From positions 197,830,816 to 197,894,815 of the forward strand of contig CP136066.1 in the NCBI GenBank assembly GCA_032622095.1: a stretch of 64,000 nt of DNA, in the 5' to 3' direction. The position numbers and the translations under genes were made by a program. The number at the start of each line of letters is the position of its first letter. Position 1 is the first letter of the stretch. The notes below the pieces were generated by a model, which was given only the letters and a program-made list of their open reading frames with translations, was not told where the DNA came from and ran no database searches. Of this stretch, positions 61,401 through 64,000 are shown in pieces. The DNA is from Siphonodentalium dalli (taxonomy: Eukaryota; Mollusca; Scaphopoda; Gadilida; Siphonodentaliidae).

Positions 61401-63535
61401 TGAGTTGGAATATTCATATGTAATGATATGCCTCACTTACATTACAAAGTTCTTTTCATTACTTGTTGAAATATGACTATAATCCGAATTGTGATTTGTT
61501 TTGTGAAATTTTATAGCGCAATTCTGTAAAATCTAAATTTTGCGGGATCGGAAGGGGTTAGGACCCCAAAAATTCCATATTTAATTGCTCCAATGATCAG
61601 TTAATATACAAAATACAAAATAGAGTCGCATTACTCAACCAGTTCCAAACAACATGAATTGATCTAGAAGATATTTGTGAAAAAATGTTATATTTTCTTC
61701 ATATTCCGGCGGCCATTTTGGCGGCCATCTTGGATAGTGAGTATCAATTTTGGGCCAAAAAAGTGTCAATATGTCTTAGCTTCACGAAAATATATACATT
61801 TGTTTACATATTACAAGATTTTCCCGCTATAATTTGCATAAAACGGCGGCCATGATGGACGCCATCTTGTCTGTAGTCTATACGGCCACTTATTTTCTTG
61901 TTAACATTGCTTAAAAGTTGAAGGACATAATAAGGAACAAAATGAGTGGGGAAGTTAAGTCCCAGGGGGTGCAAGGGTACCCCTATTAACCCGCGGACTA
62001 TTTGTTCAACGCCGTTTGTTTTGGTGGAGGGGGGCTAATTCTAGCAGATAGCTTTGGACACAAAAGCAAATATCTGAAAATACTCAATGGTGGCATTTCA
62101 GAACTATAATAGGCGAAACAGCAATTGAAGACATCTACACTGACTTAATTAAAGTGATGCGGAACAATCCGCCGAGGTGGTACATAATGGAATACAGTAT
62201 CAAATAATTATGCAAATCTTAATTATTTTAATAAAGTTTATATTCAAATTTAGGTAGAAAACAGCGCCATTGTTATAAACAAATACATTCAGTGACCAGG
62301 TGTTGGTAGAATCATTGACGCATGTCTGCCACTCAATAATTCGTCCAGAATAAAGTTGTAAATATTAACATTTGTGCATATTCCAAACGTTGTGAGATGG
62401 TACAGTGAATGTGGTTAACATTTACGACGATCTTAGTTTATTGCTTCATTGTTACCACGGAGATAGTGTTTGGATACTATCTTATTGGTTTTATTCACTG
62501 AAATAATTCCAAATTGTCTTTAAGAAATGTACCATTCATCTGTAAGCAATAGATATATAGCCATCTTTTTTACATCGTTATGTCCTCCATAAATTAAGAT
62601 TAGCATGCATTGACAAACAAGAATATTAAATGAACATTATATAAAATGGAACCACAAGGTGTGGTACACAGCTATCTGGAAGTAAAACATTTTATAATAA
62701 AGTTAGTTGACTCCATGTGAACCCATTATCATGTATCTGTTCTGTTCAGTGTTTCAAAATATATATTGTCAGTTACCACACGAGTGTCTTTCCAAGAACT
62801 GGCACTGGATGTGAACCGGCACCGTGACAGAACCTGCCCAAGCGCGACTTCACAAAAGACGAAGAGGCTGTGACCCGCACGTGTCCACTGGCTTATAGAA
62901 GATCGGCAAATAATACGCAGCCGAGTCACAACTGATCCGTAACATTACTATTGATTTGTTGGATAGTTATGCTATGACAACTGATCAATAGTTTATGGCC
63001 GATCGAAATAGGTGGACGGATCTGTCAGGGCAACATCGGCTCTTGTATCCGTTCGTGCAACAGTGCACTTTTTCAGGAGAAAGTATTGCATGCCTTAATC
63101 CAGATGTAGCTGAGATCATGAAGTTCAGGAAGTAATCAATATCATTAAGCACAAACATCAGTTCATCATTAGTGAGTGATATATGAAGTAAGATCATTTT
63201 AGTGGATGATAGCTGATTAAGAATGAATGCCCCCCCCCCCCCCCGGGTGTACCCCAAGCTGGTTAATGATACTAGAACATGCCGGTTCTTATATTTACAA
63301 GTTAATGACAATTAATGAGTATATGTTCTACGATATCGGTGAAAGAAAGTTCACAGACAGAGCAGATATTGTCAGACAATTTTGACAATTGCATAACGTA
63401 GGCAAAACTGACCCGTTTTAGTTTTCCTCCACTGAAGGTTGGCGACATGACTTTCCGGACGTGTCTCCAGTGGTCTTCGTCCTCTATTCTTGTCATCATA
63501 CTGCTTAGCGGCGGCGGGTTACTTTTAACGAAGGC
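16136..63535 (-). CDS. Cytochrome P450, clan 3 (CYP3A-like), 10-exon 5'-partial gene model
   Basis: Haem-thiolate monooxygenase, expected to be anchored in the ER membrane and to oxidise lipophilic substrates with electrons from P450 reductase. Exons (minus strand): 63535-63413, 57628-57540, 38943-38801, 34680-34553, 33765-33663, 32988-32831, 29034-28943, 19205-19068, 17204-17042, 16210-16136. They total 1212 nt = 403 codons plus TAG, with GT-AG sites and consistent phase at all nine junctions. Numbering from the first recovered residue: C-helix W23-R27, I-helix AGYATT 212-217, K-helix EVQR 269-272, PDRF 323-326 (family consensus PERF), haem loop [10 protein letters not shown] 342-351 with Cys349. 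Family members are about 500 residues, so roughly 100 N-terminal residues are missing and no signal anchor is seen. No internal stop or frameshift was found, so the gene looks functional. Substrate and exact subfamily cannot be told from sequence alone. Confidence 0.93.
16211..17041. other. P450 intron i-j
   Basis: 831 bp bounded by GTACGT at exon i and CTTCCAG at exon j (minus strand). Contains a purine-rich tract (16340-16520) and a poly-G run near 16820. No other feature seen. Confidence 0.7.
17042..17204 (-). CDS. P450 exon i (haem-binding loop)
   Basis: 163 nt: one base plus 54 codons. The acceptor is CGTCTATGTAG and the donor ACACAA|GTACGT. It encodes [16 protein letters not shown], then the full haem-binding signature [10 protein letters not shown] with the proximal Cys ligand, followed by [19 protein letters not shown] and CPRTQ. 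It fits FxxGxRxCxG exactly, with the clan-3 form GPRNCIGMR. This exon alone identifies the gene as a cytochrome P450. Confidence 0.97.
17285..18628 (-). mobile_element. hAT-like transposon remnant with GTGTTCACGCTG ends
   Basis: Ends CACCGTGTTCACGCTGG and CCGACAGCGTGAACACGTG, with subterminal repeats of TTTAGCCAAA/TTAGCCAAAT on both sides. It contains a short ORF with a TTF-type zinc-finger-like segment (18036-18254). No transposase is left. An 8-bp target duplication was not clear. It sits in the P450 h-i intron. Confidence 0.55.
18036..18254 (-). pseudogene. Fragment with TTF/hAT-type zinc-finger-like segment
   Basis: 72 codons. The N-terminal half has two copies of VQRETRS; the C-terminal half reads [16 protein letters not shown], then AIFCKVC. 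The pattern W..xxPWL.....xxFCxxC is typical of the TTF-type zinc finger in front of hAT transposases and their domesticated relatives. It stops shortly after the first Cys pair, so only half a finger remains. Confidence 0.4.
18640..18745 (+). repeat. CA-rich microsatellite with poly-C run
   Basis: ACACACAC and CACGCACG phrases with about 14 consecutive C near 18687. Confidence 0.85.
19068..19205 (-). CDS. P450 exon h (beta region to PERF)
   Basis: 138 nt: one base completing Arg, 45 codons, two bases left over. The acceptor is TTAATTGCAG and the donor GATCG|GTATGC. It encodes [20 protein letters not shown], then [20 protein letters not shown] and QFDPD. These are the typical clan-3 beta-strand turn (R-x-C, NGxxIxKG), the HRxPxxWxxPxxFxPxRF region with Gln-Arg in place of His-Arg, and the start of the PERF-type motif. 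The Arg of that motif is split across the intron. The intron upstream holds the Helitron array. Confidence 0.95.
19521..20943 (+). mobile_element. Helitron-like unit 1
   Basis: Start uncertain, near the first ATATAATTTGAGACTTCC; ends with hairpin and CTAG at 20940-20943. It contains a tandem duplication of about 245 bp (19870-20115 and 20120-20365) and repeats of the phrase CAACAACGACAT. Confidence 0.6.
20944..21915 (+). mobile_element. Helitron-like unit 2
   Basis: 972 bp, ending CTGG at 21912-21915 after the variant hairpin CCACCGGTGG. Internal short repeats of GCAGAGAGATTTCACGAC (21260-21540) and a long A/T tract (21720-21870). Confidence 0.65.
21916..22775 (+). mobile_element. Helitron-like unit 3
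   Basis: 860 bp, ending CTAG at 22772-22775. Same internal order as unit 2: GAGACTTCC-like head, ATTCGTATATAAGTG segment, GAGAGATTTCACGAC repeats, A/T tract, hairpin end. Confidence 0.68.
22776..23933 (+). mobile_element. Helitron-like unit 4 with internal tandem duplication
   Basis: 1158 bp, ending CTAG at 23930-23933. A segment of about 325 bp is duplicated in tandem (about 22912-23230 and 23230-23565). Confidence 0.65.
23934..24634 (+). mobile_element. Helitron-like unit 5, TGACCTTGA-rich subfamily
   Basis: 701 bp. It starts TCTAATATATATTTTGGGAC and ends with a different hairpin (CCCGGAC..GTCGGG) then CCAGCTAG at 24631-24634. The body consists of tandem units of about 130 bp carrying TGACCTTGA and TCAAGGTCA. 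Confidence 0.65.
24635..25367 (+). mobile_element. Helitron-like unit 6
   Basis: 733 bp, from TCTACCATATATTTTG to the hairpin CCGCCAGTGGCGG and CTAG at 25364-25367. Contains one CTTGACCTTGA/TCAAGGTCA block near 25140-25180. Confidence 0.65.
25368..26041 (+). mobile_element. Helitron-like unit 7, 3'-truncated
   Basis: Starts TCTACTATATATTTTGAGAC and carries a long (TA)n tract. It runs into the next head at AGTCTACTATATATTTTG without the hairpin end, so its terminus is deleted. Confidence 0.55.
26042..26848 (+). mobile_element. Helitron-like unit 8
   Basis: About 807 bp, ending with CACGCCTGTGGCGGGCTAG and CTAG at 26845-26848. Repeats of AAAAAGGCAGAATTAACTCA lie in its 3' half. Confidence 0.6.
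26849..27918 (+). mobile_element. Helitron-like unit 9
   Basis: 1070 bp, ending with the canonical hairpin and CTAG at 27915-27918 followed by unique DNA. Contains a 174-bp tandem duplication (about 27138-27308 and 27309-27485) and a TGACCTTGA-type block near 27640-27800. Confidence 0.65.
28165..28662. mobile_element. TIR element related to the AAAGGGGTACTGTA family
   Basis: Starts TTAAAGGGGTACTGTACGCC and ends GAATACAGTATCCCTTTAAG, sharing its ends with the palindromic MITE at 55498. About 500 bp, with a less symmetric interior. Confidence 0.6.
28943..29034 (-). CDS. P450 exon g (K-helix, ExxR)
   Basis: 92 nt: 30 codons plus two bases. The acceptor is CTATTTCCAG and the donor GGCCG|GTACGT. 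It encodes [17 protein letters not shown] and then the K helix with EVQR, the invariant ExxR that pairs with the PERF-type Arg to lock the haem core, followed by MYPAAGR. Family relatives show LxYLDxVxxExLRLxP here. EVQR keeps Glu and Arg but has Gln where most relatives have Leu. The 63-bp satellite begins about 300 bases upstream of this exon, in the f-g intron. Confidence 0.95.
29340..31665 (+). repeat. Satellite-like tandem array, 63-bp unit, about 37 copies
   Basis: Units begin GATGTGTGGCTCTATCTATA and contain TAACGTTGGAGGGGTGAGG and TTACTACGTTTTTA. Two main types alternate irregularly: TAATACCATTATTAA (63 bp) and TATTACCATATTAA (62 bp). Identity is very high. It sits in the P450 f-g intron. 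Confidence 0.95.
31670..32830. other. Intronic stretch without recognised features
   Basis: Part of the P450 f-g intron. GCAATTGGGTTGAGATGCAA and related phrases near 32510-32640 give weak inverted similarity only. Confidence 0.4.
32831..32988 (-). CDS. P450 exon f (I-helix, oxygen-activation motif)
   Basis: 158 nt. The acceptor is TTTCAACAG and the donor GGGAAG|GTACAT. It encodes [21 protein letters not shown] and onward to the J helix, ending VDRVVGK. The I-helix motif AGxxTT, where the Thr pair helps proton delivery to haem-bound oxygen, is intact as AGYATT (recovered residues 212-217). Clan-3 relatives have the pattern AQSIxFxxAGYETT at this place, so Ala replaces the usual Glu before the Thr pair. 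That Glu is common but not invariant. Confidence 0.95.
33361..33478 (+). repeat. Tandem repeat, about 29 bp, four copies
   Basis: Units of ATAATCGGAAGGAATTTATC then GACAAT; in the P450 e-f intron. Confidence 0.88.
33663..33765 (-). CDS. P450 exon e (G-H region, DFLQLM)
   Basis: 103 nt: 34 codons plus one base. The acceptor is CAAATACAG before TCA AAT and the donor AAAAG|GTGCGA. It encodes [15 protein letters not shown], matching the highly conserved clan-3 motif DFLQLM(I/L), and then a hydrophilic variable linker rich in Asn, Asp, Glu and Lys. The linker differs strongly between family members, so its exact end rests on the splice site and on phase agreement with exon f. Confidence 0.9.
34125..34535 (+). 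repeat. Tandem repeat, 57-bp unit, beside the exon d donor
   Basis: About seven units of GATAACGACACATTGCGCTA, CGGTAACT and GTGTTACAACCATA. The last unit ends about 18 bases from the 3' edge of exon d (34553). Confidence 0.9.
34553..34680 (-). CDS. P450 exon d (F-G region)
   Basis: 128 nt: two bases completing Phe, then 42 codons, ending in phase 0 at GGTCAG|GTAAAA. The acceptor is CTATTTCAG. It encodes a hydrophobic [14 protein letters not shown] segment, the membrane-dipping F-G loop typical of CYP3A proteins (FPFLxPIL in relatives), followed by a basic/acidic G helix with [14 protein letters not shown]. The donor lies only about 18 bases from a 57-bp tandem array in the downstream intron. 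Confidence 0.9.
35130..35509 (+). mobile_element. piggyBac-type MITE, copy 1, with two internal hairpins
   Basis: Flanked by TTAA (35126-35129 and 35510-35513). Terminal inverted repeats are CCCTTTACCCAACA / TGTTGGGTAAAGGG. Inside are two long hairpins (about 35157-35222 and 35295-35360) whose arms begin CCAATGCATTCTCTTATATA, separated by an A/T-rich spacer. TTAA target duplication plus CCCTTT ends are typical of piggyBac-family elements. It lies in the P450 c-d intron. Confidence 0.82.
35514..36930. other. AT-rich intron sequence, nothing recognised
   Basis: Part of the P450 c-d intron; no ORF or repeat with support. Confidence 0.4.
36938..37028. repeat. Short foldback with GCAGAATGAGGTCCCC ends
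   Basis: The ends GCAGAATGAGGTCCCC and GGGGACCTCATTCTGC are perfect inverted repeats about 90 bp apart, with GGTGAATTTAGTG-like sequence inside. A related single copy lies at 37226-37290. Confidence 0.75.
37452..37860. mobile_element. MITE with AGGGTACGTGCATACACTGG ends, intact copy
   Basis: About 410 bp. The left end TACGTGCATACACTGGCAAG pairs with the right end GCCAGCGTATGAACGTA; the inverted repeat continues for about 85 bases. Same family as the element at 10079. Confidence 0.72.
38138..38430. mobile_element. MITE, AAAGGTACTCAATCCGA family
   Basis: About 290 bp with inverted ends of about 45 bases (AAAGGTACTCAATCCGACCA / TGATCGGATTGAGTAA), in the P450 c-d intron. Confidence 0.75.
38801..38943 (-). 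CDS. P450 exon c (E/F-helix region)
   Basis: 143 nt: one base completing Leu, 47 codons, one base left over. The acceptor is TCATTACAG and the donor ATAT|GTAAGT. It carries [21 protein letters not shown]-type sequence matching the clan-3 pattern (xGxYxMDVxxxxxFGxxxDS), then an N-P-x-D-x-F-V segment and the lysine/phenylalanine run ahead of the F helix. Its length is not a multiple of three, so skipping it would shift the frame. Large introns of 18.6 kb upstream and 4.1 kb downstream flank it, each holding one copy of an inverted MITE pair. Confidence 0.92.
39028..39600 (+). repeat. Dispersed repeat with GAATCTACATTCCT subunits, copy 1
   Basis: Begins AATCTGTTTATTTAAAGTAA and contains many GAATCTACATTCCT phrases. 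An inverted copy lies at 53840-54251. Confidence 0.7.
39888..40118 (+). CDS. Possible small ORF (76 aa), weak PC4-like fold pattern
   Basis: I do not recognise this with confidence. It reads [15 protein letters not shown], then a strand-like [20 protein letters not shown] segment followed by [12 protein letters not shown]. Beta-strands ending in a Trp, a basic loop and then G-x-x-x-x-S/F..W resemble the transcription coactivator PC4/p15 DNA-binding fold, but the match is by eye only. A TATAAAAA lies at 39847-39854, 34 bases before the ATG. After the TGA at 40116 the same frame stays open for about 54 codons, so this may be a decayed longer ORF, possibly from a transposon. It sits antisense inside the P450 b-c intron. 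Confidence 0.27.
   Translation: MTQAQLDQQQFALNFTDKDRTIISVDPKTKIIIKKNWKNIFIQKGSNSVSFDIKTWNTICEMQTSVSCIHSYMNNK
40280..41185. other. Intronic stretch, nothing recognised
   Basis: Two short minus-strand frames (40178-40384 and 40381-40563) abut but show no family pattern and no convincing start. Confidence 0.35.
41194..41423 (+). CDS. Possible unassigned exon, plus strand
   Basis: An open frame of about 76 codons runs to a consensus donor (CCACAG|GTAAAT at 41424). It encodes an acidic, Asn-rich start ([19 protein letters not shown]), then a region with [19 protein letters not shown] and [10 protein letters not shown]. Composition looks protein-like, with mixed hydrophobic and charged residues, but I cannot match it to any family. 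No ATG start is seen in the frame; the possible acceptor TTTAAG just before 41194 is weak. It lies antisense in the b-c intron, about 1.1 kb from the ORF at 39888. It could be a transposon protein fragment or chance. Confidence 0.22.
41742..41990 (-). mobile_element. Helitron-like 3' terminus, minus strand
   Basis: On the minus strand it reads CGCCAGTGGCGGCC, a spacer, then CTAG at 41745-41742 followed by T. The hairpin and CTAG match the array elements. The 5' end is not recognisable, so this is probably truncated. Confidence 0.5.
42183..42649. mobile_element. MITE, AAAGGTACTCAATCCGA family, long copy
   Basis: About 465 bp from AAATGTACTCAATCCGATTA to CGGATTCAGTACCTTTGA. The middle carries CTCGAGATGTTTACTAATAA-type repeats. 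Confidence 0.72.
42650..43660. other. Intronic stretch between MITE and hairpin
   Basis: No gene seen. CCAATCAGAATGCTGGATTT (reverse strand, 43345-43365) resembles phrases near DNA-element ends but no pair was found. Confidence 0.35.
43666..43830. repeat. Long near-perfect hairpin (foldback), 165 bp
   Basis: The left arm, from ATATAAGGATTAACTGTCAT, is repeated in reverse complement by the right arm, ending ATCCTTATAT. The loop is AAAACCCTTCGGGTTTT-like, with a 3-base centre. Only a bulge of two bases and an extra base were seen. Confidence 0.9.
44533..45246 (-). pseudogene. LINE ORF2 C-terminal domain
   Basis: 237 codons; the first 50 or so are out of frame with the original protein. From [20 protein letters not shown] onward it shows the conserved CR1/L2/Jockey C-terminal signature: [38 protein letters not shown] and [20 protein letters not shown] separate stop near 45108 replaces the Tyr usually found in the ARYLG segment. 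Confidence 0.88.
45294..46055 (-). pseudogene. LINE ORF2 reverse transcriptase domain
   Basis: 253 codons. RT motifs are visible in order: [15 protein letters not shown] (motif 1), [34 protein letters not shown] (usually NYRPVSL, so the Arg is lost), [15 protein letters not shown], the palm strand [11 protein letters not shown] (D-x-x-x-A-F-D), [20 protein letters not shown] and the catalytic FADD. An in-frame TAA follows soon after FADD at 45291-45293. Confidence 0.92.
46048..46278 (-). pseudogene. LINE ORF2 linker between endonuclease and reverse transcriptase, frameshifted
   Basis: Begins [20 protein letters not shown], the typical pre-RT linker (xWxxIxxxR). After about 30 codons the frame becomes arginine- and histidine-rich nonsense, which shows an indel near 46190. 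The true reading then continues in the RT frame that starts by 46055. Confidence 0.75.
46326..46922 (-). pseudogene. LINE ORF2 fragment: C-terminal part of the AP-type endonuclease plus linker
   Basis: 198 codons. It contains [20 protein letters not shown] and [10 protein letters not shown], the usual end of the endonuclease/exonuclease/phosphatase domain of CR1/Jockey-type ORF2, where a (S/G)DH motif closes the active site. A basic linker follows with [20 protein letters not shown]. The N-terminal catalytic half is absent. The frame is lost between here and the RT segment. Confidence 0.85.
47025..47416 (-). mobile_element. piggyBac-type MITE, copy 2, opposite orientation
   Basis: Flanked by TTAA (47021-47024 and 47417-47420). 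It is nearly identical to copy 1 but inverted, and lies in the P450 b-c intron. The same two hairpins and A/T spacer are present. Confidence 0.82.
47421..48240. other. Intronic stretch, nothing recognised
   Basis: AT-rich, no coding or repeat signal with support. Confidence 0.35.
48240..49430 (+). repeat. Left arm of a diverged inverted repeat
   Basis: CCGGTTGGAAATAC and TGTATACGTAGGTTAACC (48265-48320), and TAGGAACTGTTACATCGGAA with GTTCTATCGCCGG (49290-49330), reappear inverted at 52830-53060. About 0.9 kb extra lies between the two matching blocks on this side. Confidence 0.55.
49941..50493 (+). mobile_element. Solo Helitron-like element
   Basis: 553 bp, inserted exactly between A (49940) and T (50494). 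It starts TCTATTATATATTTTGGAAC and ends GGCACATCGGCTAG. Inside are three diverged tandem units of about 115 bp with CCTTGACCTTGACC, related to unit 5 of the array. Confidence 0.72.
50730..51045 (+). repeat. Tandem duplication, about 175 bp
   Basis: Two copies share CAGTTACAAATATTATTATA, TGGATGTTAA and GACTTGAATCCTATTGAT. Confidence 0.82.
51090..52829. other. Mostly unique intron DNA
   Basis: 51090-51560 holds two diverged relatives around TCTGAACCTG..TTGGGAGTTTCCAACC; a poly-C run lies near 51966. No gene seen. Confidence 0.4.
52830..53060 (-). repeat. Right arm of the diverged inverted repeat
   Basis: CCGGCGATAGAACGACTTCC, ATGTAACAGTTCCTACA and GGTTAACCTACGTATACATG match the left arm in reverse complement. 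Confidence 0.55.
53840..54251 (-). repeat. Dispersed repeat with GAATCTACATTCCT subunits, copy 2
   Basis: Reverse-complement copy of the element at 39028, with the same order of phrases (AGGAATGTAGATTC repeats, then TTTACTTTAAATAAACAGAT at its end). Confidence 0.7.
54640..55250 (+). repeat. GC-richer tandem duplication, about 370 bp
   Basis: TATTAACCCCTTACTTTCCA, TTCCATATTGT and TAGCGGAACTA recur in both halves (54680 and 55020 onward). The 122-codon frame at 54649 spans the duplication and is probably not a gene. Confidence 0.6.
55498..55844. mobile_element. Palindromic MITE with AAAGGGGTACTGTACAC ends
   Basis: 347 bp that fold almost end to end: the terminal AAAGGGGTACTGTACAC is matched by GTGTACAGTACCCCTTT, and the arms (TCCGGTCATTTATGGGACCA and onward) pair to a short centre near 55680. 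Confidence 0.82.
56468..56630. repeat. Foldback hairpin, about 160 bp
   Basis: The arms start TTATACAATGTTGTGTACAG and meet at a centre of GACACGCCAGTGTC. They differ at a few positions only (GTTGTGGTG against CAACAACC). Two further TCCAATATGACTTT phrases occur at 56930-56960. Confidence 0.85.
57540..57628 (-). CDS. P450 exon b (D-helix region)
   Basis: 89 nt. The acceptor is CAAATTCCAG before ATG AAT GAA and the donor is AACCT|GTGAGT (phase 2). It encodes a helical stretch beginning [13 protein letters not shown] and ending DDIAINL, where the final Leu codon is completed by exon c. It follows KLKR of exon a just as CYP3A proteins continue KLKEM and then a long amphipathic helix. This part of the family is weakly conserved, so the identification rests on phase, position and the match continuing into exon c. 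The intron upstream of it contains the 22-bp minisatellite at 57895-59447. Confidence 0.85.
57895..59447 (+). repeat. Minisatellite, 22-bp unit, about 70 copies
   Basis: Units follow TTATTTGTCCTGTTCTCGG with variable last bases (GTAG, TTAG, GAAG). It lies in the P450 a-b intron about 270 bases upstream of exon b. Confidence 0.96.
59450..60640 (+). repeat. Decayed tandem array of about 45-60 bp units
   Basis: Loose repeats of ATGACCATATAGTCACTCC and TGTATACATATACACCTCAC continue for about 1.2 kb, much more diverged than the 22-bp array beside it. Confidence 0.7.
60990..61870 (-). repeat. Dispersed units with GCCATCTTGG (minus-strand AAGATGGC)
   Basis: GGAAGCCATCTTGAGC (61006), GGCAGCCATTTTGAGC (61360), GGCGGCCATCTTGGA (61718) and GGACGCCATCTTGTC (61855) recur in diverged units, related in motif to the 2420-3148 array. 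Confidence 0.6.
61871..63412. other. Intron a-b sequence, nothing recognised
   Basis: No gene or tandem repeat; a poly-C run lies at 63228-63244. Confidence 0.4.
63413..63535 (-). CDS. P450 exon a (C-helix region)
   Basis: 123 nt, 41 codons, phase 0 at both ends. The acceptor is TTTCCATAG before GCC TTC and the donor is CGG|GTCAGT. It encodes the acidic stretch and C-helix of a CYP3-type P450, [18 protein letters not shown], then GGKLKR; family members have the pattern DEEWKRxRxxLSPTFxxGKLK here. The Trp and Arg of WxxxR normally contact haem propionates. Reading on past the donor soon leaves the family pattern, which supports the splice site. The preceding exon, which should end near the family's FTNR motif, was not found between 63536 and 64000. 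Confidence 0.9.
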
Positions 63536-63760
63536 CTATGGAAATTAAGGTGGTATACATATCATTTCAACCTATATATTATATGGTCTGCAAACATAGT
63601 ATAGGCTTCCACATTCCACAGATATTGCAGGCAAAGTTTCTCGTATACGGTATAAGAGATTGCAGTTCTTGTTATAAATCATATATGTATATAATATTAT
63701 ATTATTATATAAAACGCATGTTGACAGTTCATCACATCGTCATACTACAATCAACATGAA

Positions 63761-64000
63761 TCAAGGGCGTTGGTCGGCTGCCTCCGCAAATAAATCGGAC
63801 GTATAGTTTGAATAGTTGTTCATCGTCCGGCGAGGTGAATTTTCGAGCATATACACGGTACATCCACCGGAGCAGTATGAAAGAAATGTTCCTTCGTTGG
63901 CGATAATTGCTTCCAACATATCGTATACATCTAATGGATATAAATCAATGGCACGGGCTACCAAAATGGGTTTCATGTTTCCAGTGCGACCTCGTAAATG
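63761..64000 (-). CDS. Open frame at window edge, unassigned
   Basis: A minus-strand frame is open from the window end to a TGA at 63761, about 79 codons, containing RGRTGNMKPILVARAIDLYP and later SPRRTMNNYSNYTS. It lies just upstream of P450 exon a, where an N-terminal exon is expected. R-G-R-T..P-I-L-V faintly recalls the clan-3 pattern GRxPxLxVxD, but the rest does not follow the family. It may be intron sequence or part of another gene. Confidence 0.15.
   Translation of the reverse strand, partial: HLRGRTGNMKPILVARAIDLYPLDVYDMLEAIIANEGTFLSYCSGGCTVYMLENSPRRTMNNYSNYTSDLFAEAADQRP

Overview
The window is animal (eukaryotic) nuclear DNA: AT-rich, under 2% recognisable coding sequence, very long introns, GT-AG splice sites, a 100-N scaffold gap, and a large load of transposons, MITEs, tandem repeats and foldback sequences. 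The proteins and repeat types fit a marine invertebrate, possibly a lophotrochozoan such as a mollusc, but no single marker fixes the species.

One real host gene runs through most of the window on the minus strand: a clan-3 (CYP3A-like) cytochrome P450. I could read ten exons between 63535 and 16136. They join with matching phases at every junction and give 1212 nt, that is 403 residues plus a stop. The C-helix WxxxR, I-helix AGxxTT, K-helix ExxR, a PERF-type motif and the haem-binding FxxGxRxCxG loop appear in the right order. The N-terminal roughly 100 residues (membrane anchor, A and B helices) are not in these exons and probably lie beyond base 64000. Introns range from 0.67 to 18.6 kb and hold almost everything else.

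Layout from the left. 1-6000 is intergenic, a mosaic of tandem arrays (31-32 bp, about 190 bp dimeric, about 160 bp, about 55 bp, about 15 bp). 6000-16100 holds microsatellites, a duplicated segment, TIR elements including a nested insertion (10079-11259), and a large inverted-repeat element (13290-15880) just past the P450 stop. 16136-19205 holds the last three exons and a hAT-like remnant. 19521-27918 is a head-to-tail array of about nine Helitron-like elements filling the g-h intron. 29340-31665 is a 63-bp satellite. 32831-38943 holds exons f, e, d and c, with a 57-bp array touching the donor of exon d. 38944-57539 is the giant b-c intron, with a dead LINE (44018-46922), a solo Helitron, hairpins, and one of a pair of inverted piggyBac-type MITEs; the other lies at 35130. 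57540-57628 is exon b. 57895-60640 is a 22-bp minisatellite followed by a decayed array. 63413-63535 is exon a.

Two further possible coding pieces (39888-40118 and 41194-41423, plus strand) and one edge ORF (63761-64000, minus) are not assigned to families with confidence. No rRNA, tRNA or CRISPR was seen.
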